Assembly: GCA_003644405.1 (NCBI GenBank)
Contig: QNCE01000088.1
Location: 1 to 5,141, forward strand
Source: Candidatus Omnitrophota bacterium
Lineage (GTDB): Bacteria > Omnitrophota > Gorgyraeia > Duberdicusellales > 4484-171
Reading direction: 5' to 3'
DNA: 5,141 nt
Shown piece by piece: positions 1 through 4,110 of the stretch (within the stretch, counting starts at the first letter, position 1; each line of letters starts with the position of its first letter). The notes under the pieces are model-generated. The model searched no databases, was not told the DNA's origin, and worked only from the letters and a program-made list of their open reading frames with translations. The translations under genes and the position numbers were made by a program.

Positions 1-130
1 CTTTGCCCTAAAAGTGACCCCAATTAAAAATATTACTCTTCTTATCCAAATACATAATTTCAGCTTCCAATAATAATCAACTCTTAAAACAAATTGCAAA
101 AGAGCTTAATTAAACCCAAATTTTTCATTA

Positions 131-150
131 CCTGCCTGACGGTAGGCAGG
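131..150. repeat. GC-rich hairpin palindrome
   Basis: Arms cctgcct (131-137) and aggcagg (144-150) are perfect reverse complements around a 6-base loop. Bases 131-160 contain 23 G/C out of 30, in sharp contrast to the AT-rich surroundings. This type of short GC-rich palindrome is familiar as a dispersed intergenic repeat in some AT-rich uncultivated bacteria; that comparison is from memory and unchecked. It is followed by another GC-rich arm (155-160) pairing with 184-189. Confidence 0.55.
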
Positions 151-201
151 CCTGCCCGCCGATACTTACATATGCTTTTAGCAGGCGGGGAAAAATTTGT
201 C

Positions 202-276
202 CAAAGGACCCAGCCCTTTATCTCTCATAAGAAGAAATTCATTCGTAGAAATAAAGGGCTGGGTGATTTGCCTTTG
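202..276. repeat. Long inverted repeat with 14-bp perfect stem
   Basis: The arms at 208-221 and 251-264 are exact reverse complements over 14 bp, separated by 29 bases. Beyond a 6-base bulge on the right side, caaagg (202-207) pairs again with cctttg (271-276), giving a 20-bp stem in total. There is no T-run directly after the stem, so it does not look like an intrinsic terminator. It lies inside the larger inverted-repeat element. Confidence 0.6.
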
Positions 277-368
277 TATCTTTTTGGTGTAAAGCTATTC
301 TGTAAACTATAACATTTTGAATAGTTAGGAAGCTTTTCAAACTGGAGGGCAAATTTTGGGTTGAATTA

Positions 369-577
369 TGGAGATGTAAGATAGAAGGAGAGTAGGGGAT
401 AAAAAATGAGGAGATGGTTATAATGTTTTCAGAGTTTGCGAGATATTTAAGGAGATTTAGGCGAAAGTATGCAAGCACTTGAATCATAAGTTCTGTGTTA
501 GCCAAGATCGACTTATTGGTAAATCATGTGACAACTGATAAAGAGGTAAAAGTGAACCTAAAATATATTTGTAAAAA
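369..577. other. Intergenic stretch with no convincing gene
   Basis: Stop codons are frequent on both strands and no protein family is recognisable. The only coding-like item is a 19-codon reading frame at 423-482 on the + strand (starting MFSEFARYLRR) with GAGGAG nine bases upstream; it is too short to call. A 9-base sequence taaaagtga at 547-555 also occurs at 9-17, in the same orientation. Such pieces could be worn remnants of a mobile element, but nothing here proves it. Confidence 0.5.
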
Positions 578-581
578 ATAG

Positions 582-613
582 TTTACATTATTTTTATTAT
601 AATGTATTATAAT
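582..613 (+). promoter_or_regulatory. Putative promoter of the glutamine synthetase gene
   Basis: A TTTACA box at 582-587 lies 17 bases before TATTAT (605-610); overlapping TATAAT hexamers sit at 598-603 and 608-613, with spacers of 10 and 20 bases. The very AT-rich context makes chance matches likely. The first ribosome-binding sequence follows at 620-625. Confidence 0.4.
584..606. promoter_or_regulatory. 8-bp dyad overlapping the promoter (possible operator)
   Basis: TACATTAT (584-591) and ATAATGTA (599-606) are perfect reverse complements separated by 7 bases. The dyad covers the spacer and part of the -35 and -10 candidates, where a repressor would block transcription. Its half-site orientation (ACA...TGT) is opposite to the GlnR/TnrA consensus TGTNA-N7-TNACA, so I do not assign it to GlnR. 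Confidence 0.3.
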
Positions 614-658
614 TTAATTAGGAGGGATTGAACTATTTAATTAGGAGGAATTGAACTA
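613..658 (+). repeat. 23-bp tandem duplication containing two ribosome-binding sites
   Basis: Bases 613-635 and 636-658 are adjacent copies of a 23-base unit differing only at one position (g626 versus a649). Each copy has a strong AGGAGG (620-625 and 643-648). The second copy ends at the first base of the ATG and puts its AGGAGG nine bases upstream of the start, a normal distance. The first copy's site is 32 bases from the ATG and has no start codon at its own end, where TTT stands in place of ATG. Confidence 0.85.
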
Positions 659-1974
659 TGGAAAAGGCGAAAATATTAAAAGAATTCAAAGAAAAGAATG
701 TAAGATTTATCAGACCTGTTTTTGTAGATATTTTAGGGAGAATACTTGATTTTACTATTCCTATAGAAGAATTTGAAGCTTTAATTAAAAATGGAAAGGG
801 GTTTGATGGTTCATCTGTAGAGGGTTTTGCAAGGATTGAGGAGAGTGATTTAAGATTTATCCCTGATATTGAGACTTTAGCGATTCTGCCTTGGGAGTAT
901 GAAGGTATTGAAAAATCGTGGAGAGAAGCGATTGTTTTTGGAAGTATATATGATTCTGCAGGTAAAGAATATGAAGGAGATGTAAGGACTTTATTAAAAA
1001 ACACAATAGAAAAATATAAAGATATTGGTGATTTAAAATGTGGGGCAGAGATAGAGTTTTTTATCTTTGAAAATGATAAGAATCCTCTTCATACAGATGA
1101 AGGAGGCTATTTCAGATCAGGATTATATGGAGAGATAAGAAAAGAATCTCAGCTCCTTTTGAGTGAAATGGGAATAAAAACAGAATTTGACCATCATGAA
1201 GTTGCCCAAAGCCAGCATGAGATAGATTTAGCCTTTACTTCTGCTTTAAAAATGGCAGATAGCATTATTTTGACAAAATACATTGTAAAAAGGATTGCAA
1301 AAAAATATGGAGTCTATGCTTCTTTTATGCCTAAGCCAATTGCAGGAATAAATGGAAATGGAATGCATCTACATCTTTCATTATGGAAAGATAACAAAAA
1401 TCTATTTTTTGATACAGAGAATCAAGGATTAAGTAAAATAGCAAAATCTTATATTGCTGGTTTAATAAAATATGGAAAAGATATTCAAGCAGGCTTAAAT
1501 CAATGGATAAACTCCTACAAAAGACTTTATCCGGGCTATGAAGCTCCAACGTATCTTGTTTGGGGAACAAAAAATAGGTCAGCTTATATAAGAGTGCCAG
1601 AATATCAGAAAGGAAAAGAATCTTCTGCAAGAATTGAGATAAGAAGTCCAGATTCTGCCTGCAACCTTTATCTTGCTTTAAGTTTAATCCATGGTGCAGG
1701 AATAGAAGGAATTAAAGAAAAGTTAAGTCCACCACAGCCTGTTGAAGTTGATGTTTTCCATTTATCTGATTCCGAGAAAGAAAAATTAAACATAGAAGAG
1801 TTATCTCCCTCCTTAGAAAAAGCCCTTGATTTTTTTGAGAAAAGCAGATTAATAAAAGAGACTTTACCTTTCCATATCTATCAAAAATTTTTAGAGAATA
1901 AAAAGATTGAATGTAAAAACTTCAACCGAGCAGTAACAGACTATGAGATAAAAAATTATTTTGGGATATTGTAA
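658..1974 (+). CDS. glnA: Glutamine synthetase, type I
   Basis: Cytoplasmic enzyme that joins ammonia to glutamate using ATP, the entry step of nitrogen assimilation; type I enzymes form dodecamers. The 438-residue length fits the shorter GSI group. The N-terminal beta-grasp domain carries the FDGSS loop (Asp50), which completes the neighbouring subunit's active site. The catalytic domain shows the metal and substrate residues GAEIEFF (Glu131, Glu133), EVAQSQHEID (Glu181, Glu188), NGNGMHLH (His237), NSYKRLYPGYEAP (Arg289, flap Glu295), NRSA (Arg307) and RIEIRSPD (Glu327, Arg329). The adenylylation region reads VDVFHLS, with Phe367 where the modified tyrosine normally lies, so control by GlnE is unlikely. 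Slight oddities are Asn234 where Ser is usual in NGSGMH, and NQW before NSYKRL where NP is common; a gamma-glutamyl ligase relative acting on another amine is thus not fully excluded. The start is fixed by the AGGAGG at 643-648. The gene stands alone, with 357 bp to the next. Confidence 0.95.
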   Translation: MEKAKILKEFKEKNVRFIRPVFVDILGRILDFTIPIEEFEALIKNGKGFDGSSVEGFARIEESDLRFIPDIETLAILPWEYEGIEKSWREAIVFGSIYDSAGKEYEGDVRTLLKNTIEKYKDIGDLKCGAEIEFFIFENDKNPLHTDEGGYFRSGLYGEIRKESQLLLSEMGIKTEFDHHEVAQSQHEIDLAFTSALKMADSIILTKYIVKRIAKKYGVYASFMPKPIAGINGNGMHLHLSLWKDNKNLFFDTENQGLSKIAKSYIAGLIKYGKDIQAGLNQWINSYKRLYPGYEAPTYLVWGTKNRSAYIRVPEYQKGKESSARIEIRSPDSACNLYLALSLIHGAGIEGIKEKLSPPQPVEVDVFHLSDSEKEKLNIEELSPSLEKALDFFEKSRLIKETLPFHIYQKFLENKKIECKNFNRAVTDYEIKNYFGIL

Positions 1975-2120
1975 TTTACTTTCCTTCATTCTTATTATCC
2001 TATCTTTCTAAAATGTTTCCACCTCAAAGTTAAAATGAAGTATAAATATTTATGGGCAGTAAAGGTAAATGGTAGATACTTTTATAATCTCTCCTCTTTT
2101 ATTTTTCAACTAATCGTTCT

Positions 2121-2163
2121 AAAGAGTCAAATTCAATTTTGTTACATAAATTAGATTCTTTTT
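2121..2163 (+). terminator. AT-rich stem-loop with T-rich tail, possible terminator
   Basis: Bases 2121-2133 pair with 2149-2161 over 13 positions with one mismatch and one G-T wobble, around a 15-base loop. The right arm runs into TTTTT (2159-2163) and then CTTT. It lies about 147 bases after the glutamine synthetase stop. The stem is AT-rich and would be weak, so termination is uncertain. Confidence 0.3.
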
Positions 2164-2277
2164 CTTTAAAGAGTTGATAAGATGGGCGCTATCTTTAATA
2201 CAGAAGATTAGTTTTAGTGAGGAAGAGTAGAATAAAAAGTTCGCAATTTTTTTGATACTATGACACTTAAAATTGTC

Positions 2278-2306
2278 TTTAAAAAAATGACTTAGTGGGA
2301 TATAAT
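2278..2306 (+). promoter_or_regulatory. Putative promoter of the basic-tail protein gene
   Basis: A perfect TATAAT lies at 2301-2306, with TTTAAA (2278-2283) 17 bases upstream as a poor -35. Transcription would begin around 2313, giving a leader of about 20 bases. No purine-rich ribosome-binding sequence precedes the ATG at 2332, so translation would start with little or no Shine-Dalgarno help. Confidence 0.35.
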
Positions 2307-2331
2307 TTTATAAGTTAAGCTTTTGTAGAAT

Positions 2332-2841
2332 ATGGGATTTTTTGATTTCTGGAAAAAGTTATTTAATCCAGTCAAAAAAAGGAAAATTAGTAGAAAATCT
2401 GAAAAAAAGAGCTCTAAAAGGACTAAATTTAAAACAAAGAAGGCAAAACACAAAAAACCTCTTCGCAAAGTAAAAAGAGTTAAAAAGAAGGTAAGAAAAC
2501 CCCGAAAAAAAACAAAAAGAATTTATAAGAAACCTATCCGCAAAGTTAAAAAAGTCTCAAGGAGACCTAAAAAAGAGGGAGAAAGAGAAATTGGCATAAT
2601 CACTCATTACTTTGGAAAGATATCTGTAGGAGTTATTAAACTTAAAAAACCATTAAAAATTGGTGAGAGAATTCATATAAAAGGAGCCCACGACGATTTT
2701 GTTCAGACTATTACCTCAATGCAACTTAACCACAAAGGCATCTCCTATGCCCCTAAAGGCGCAGAAGTTGGGATCAAAGTAATTCAAAAAGTACACCCTA
2801 ATGATAGAGTTTATAAAGTAGAAGAGAGGCTACCTCAGTAA
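2332..2841 (+). CDS. Lys/Arg-rich-tailed protein with EF-Tu domain II-like fold
   Basis: A 169-residue protein in three parts. Residues 1-14 (MGFFDFWKKLFNPV) form a short hydrophobic/aromatic start. Residues 15-81 are extremely basic, 41 of 67 being Lys or Arg, with a 25-residue-period internal repeat (KKPLRKVKRV at 41-50, KKPIRKVKKV at 66-75), like histone H1-type tails. Residues 86-164 form a beta-barrel-like domain with IGIITHYFGKISVGVI, GERIHIKG, DFVQTITSMQ and GAEVGIKV. This matches the small 'translation elongation factor-like' proteins related to EF-Tu domain II and to the C-terminal part of U32 peptidases. I infer binding of nucleic acid or ribosomes through the tail; the biochemical role is unknown. 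Calling it a translation factor would be unsafe, as there is no GTPase domain. The hydrophobic start could instead touch the membrane. The ATG has no evident ribosome-binding sequence. The histone deacetylase-like gene begins 71 bp downstream. Confidence 0.85.
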   Translation: MGFFDFWKKLFNPVKKRKISRKSEKKSSKRTKFKTKKAKHKKPLRKVKRVKKKVRKPRKKTKRIYKKPIRKVKKVSRRPKKEGEREIGIITHYFGKISVGVIKLKKPLKIGERIHIKGAHDDFVQTITSMQLNHKGISYAPKGAEVGIKVIQKVHPNDRVYKVEERLPQ

Positions 2842-2877
2842 TTTTTGTATTTATAAAAGAACACAGGAAGTAGAATT

Positions 2878-2907
2878 TTTAACGTAGAGGAGTTAGCTTA
2901 CTATACA
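2878..2907 (+). promoter_or_regulatory. Possible promoter giving a leaderless deacetylase transcript
   Basis: TATACA (2902-2907) is a fair -10 box, with TTTAAC (2878-2883) 18 bases upstream. A start about 6-8 bases after the -10 would coincide with the ATG at 2913. The only purine-rich sequence, GAGGAG (2887-2892), is 20 bases from the ATG, too far for normal use. The call is weak because the region is AT-rich. Confidence 0.25.
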
Positions 2908-2912
2908 ATTAG

Positions 2913-4019
2913 ATGGAAGTAGGTTTCTTTTACCACCCTCAGATAGAGAAATACGACTTTGGAGAAGGCCATCCCTTTAGGGGGAAAAGATTTGAGATTT
3001 TTTTAAGTTTCTTTAAAGAAAGATTTCCAGATTTTAAAAATTACTTTCAACATATACTGCCCTCTCCTGCTAGTGACCAACTTCTTTGCTTAGTTCATAC
3101 TCAAGATTATATCGATGTAGTAAAAAGTGCCTCTTCTGGTATAGAAGTTCCTTACCTTTTTCACTACCTAAGTAGTGATAATATTAACCCTTTAACAGGG
3201 AGGTTTCCTCAGGGAATAGATGAGGCAGCAAGAGCTATTGTAGGTTCATCAGCAGAAGCCCTAGAGATGGTAGCTAGGGGAAGTTTAAAAAAGGCGATAG
3301 TTATAGGAGGAGGCTTACATCACGCTCAGCCTGATTTTGGAGAAGGATTTTGCGTTTATAACGATATAGCTATAGGTGTAGAAAATCTTAAGCGAAAGTA
3401 TAAGTTAGAAAGAATTTTAGTTTTAGATACCGATGCTCACGCAGGGAATGGAGTAGCTCAATTTTTCTATAACGACCCTTGCGTTTTATTTATAGATTTA
3501 CATCAAGACCCTACAACAATTTACCCCGGTACAGGATTTATACATCAGATAGGAGAGGGAAAAGGAAAGGGGTTTACCGTTAATTTATCTCTTTCTGTAG
3601 GCGCTTCTAATAAATCCTATCAGTATCTATTTGAGGAAATAATTTTCCCTTTAGCAAGAGAATTTTCTCCTCAATTAATAATTAGATATGGAGGAAGTGA
3701 TCCCCACTATTTAGATAATTTAACTAATTTGGGGTTAACCTTAGATGGTTTTAAGATGATTGGCAGCTACACCAGAGAAATAGCTGAAGAAGTTTGCCAA
3801 GCTAGAAGTGTAGATTTAGTTACCTCAGGATACAATGAAGAGCTCTTACCATTTTGCTGGACCGCCCTAATTGCCGGCGTATTGAATCAGGAAGTTGATT
3901 TAGATGATTTTAAAGAAAGAAACTTACCTAGCCCTGATTTTAAGTTAGAAGAGACAAAAGAGATGGTTTTTTCTCTTAAGAAGCTCCTTAAGAATTATTG
4001 GCGAAGTATGAGTAAGTAA
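2913..4019 (+). CDS. Histone deacetylase superfamily protein (AcuC/class I-like)
   Basis: A zinc-dependent amidohydrolase of the arginase-deacetylase fold, expected to remove acetyl or other acyl groups from lysines, polyamines or similar amines in the cytoplasm. Its 368 residues cover the full family length. Near the N-terminus is EGHPFRGKRFE (18-28). The active-site pair lies in GGGLHHAQPDFGEGF (His136, His137), followed by GFCVYNDIAIG (145-155). The zinc ligands are Asp174 and His176 in LDTDAHAGNG, and Asp268 in GGSDPHYLDN; the transition-state tyrosine is Tyr307 in TSGYNEE. YPGTGF (204-209) and GEGKGKG (214-220) are also typical. The GGxHHA form matches class I and bacterial AcuC enzymes. 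Two variations are DAHAGNG, where a second His is usual, and TSGY in place of GGGY. An in-frame stop (2910-2912) lies immediately before the ATG, which fixes this as the earliest start. Catalysis is likely; the substrate is unknown, and acetoin genes are absent nearby. Confidence 0.93.
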   Translation: MEVGFFYHPQIEKYDFGEGHPFRGKRFEIFLSFFKERFPDFKNYFQHILPSPASDQLLCLVHTQDYIDVVKSASSGIEVPYLFHYLSSDNINPLTGRFPQGIDEAARAIVGSSAEALEMVARGSLKKAIVIGGGLHHAQPDFGEGFCVYNDIAIGVENLKRKYKLERILVLDTDAHAGNGVAQFFYNDPCVLFIDLHQDPTTIYPGTGFIHQIGEGKGKGFTVNLSLSVGASNKSYQYLFEEIIFPLAREFSPQLIIRYGGSDPHYLDNLTNLGLTLDGFKMIGSYTREIAEEVCQARSVDLVTSGYNEELLPFCWTALIAGVLNQEVDLDDFKERNLPSPDFKLEETKEMVFSLKKLLKNYWRSMSK

Positions 4020-4039
4020 CCTGGAACATTTTAATAACC

Positions 4040-4068
4040 TTTACATTTTTCTCTTCATCGATTAAGAT
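4040..4068 (+). promoter_or_regulatory. Possible promoter of the MscS gene
   Basis: TTTACA (4040-4045) and TAAGAT (4063-4068) are separated by 17 bases in the 91-bp gap after the deacetylase stop. The -10 matches at four of six positions. The gap is short enough for read-through from the upstream gene too. Confidence 0.3.
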
Positions 4069-4096
4069 AATTCTAAGTGGAATGAGTGAAGATAAA

Positions 4097-4105
4097 AGGA
4101 GGAGG
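4097..4105 (+). promoter_or_regulatory. Strong ribosome-binding site of the MscS gene
   Basis: AGGAGGAGG precedes the ATG at 4111 by 5 to 8 bases depending on register. It decides the start and contrasts with the two preceding genes, which lack any such site. Confidence 0.85.
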
Positions 4106-4110
4106 AAAAG

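Larger units (their letters stand above)
107..368. repeat. Structured inverted-repeat element (possible MITE or structured RNA)
   Basis: The outer arms at 107-124 and 351-368 are inverted copies matching at 16 of 18 positions, and each arm begins or ends with TA. Inside are caaattttt (117-125) with its perfect complement at 191-199, a 7-bp GC-rich hairpin (131-137/144-150), a 6-bp GC stem (155-160/184-189) and a 14-bp perfect inverted repeat (208-221/251-264). The 117-199 part can fold as a closing stem holding two hairpins. Bases 117-124 cannot pair in both the outer and inner stems at once, so these are alternatives. Terminal inverted repeats flanked by TA are known for miniature elements mobilised by IS630/Tc1-type transposases, but only one copy is visible and no longer target duplication is seen. 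A structured non-coding RNA is the other possibility. No protein-coding signal is convincing here. Confidence 0.45.
1975..2331. other. Non-coding spacer after the glutamine synthetase gene
   Basis: This is very AT-rich sequence with stops in all frames and no recognisable gene. It holds a 12-base AT palindrome (2042-2053), the stem-loop at 2121-2161 and a promoter-like TATAAT at 2301-2306. On the minus strand a 29-codon stop-to-stop frame (about 2099-2191) looks mildly protein-like but has no start codon and ends at in-frame stops, so I treat it as non-coding. Confidence 0.6.

Noticed and set aside
2..73. Possible 3' end of an upstream + strand gene (open frame from the left edge ending at a TAA)
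   Set aside because: Only 23 codons are visible and no family is recognisable. The minus strand is equally open at 8-76, so neither can be supported.
94..312. 72-codon + strand reading frame
   Set aside because: It lies wholly within the inverted-repeat element, has no ribosome-binding sequence, and its translation reflects the palindromes with no recognisable family.
423..482. 19-codon peptide MFSEFARYLRR... with GAGGAG nine bases upstream
   Set aside because: It has good spacing to a ribosome-binding-like sequence and resembles the start of a tyrosine recombinase SAM-like domain, but it is too short and no continuing frame carries the homology on.
239..505. 88-codon minus strand reading frame starting MANTELMIQ
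   Set aside because: No family resemblance, no ribosome-binding site, and it crosses the end of the inverted-repeat element. It looks like a chance opening in AT-rich DNA.
633..1004. Minus strand reading frame opposite the start of glutamine synthetase
   Set aside because: Shadow of the well-supported glutamine synthetase gene; its translation matches no family.
1331..1630. Minus strand reading frame inside glutamine synthetase
   Set aside because: Shadow frame opposite conserved catalytic motifs of the real gene.
2099..2191. Minus strand protein-like fragment ending FDSLERLVEK
   Set aside because: No start codon, stops immediately upstream in frame, under 30 codons, no clear homologue; also overlaps the stem-loop at 2121-2161.
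2826..2836. gagg-cta-cctc mini-hairpin at the end of the basic-tail gene followed by T-rich bases
   Set aside because: A 4-bp stem with a 3-base loop inside the coding region is too weak to be called a terminator.
4046..4098. Imperfect inverted repeat (about 13 of 17) between deacetylase and MscS genes
   Set aside because: Four mismatches in AT-rich sequence make the structure unreliable, and it has no terminator-like T-run.
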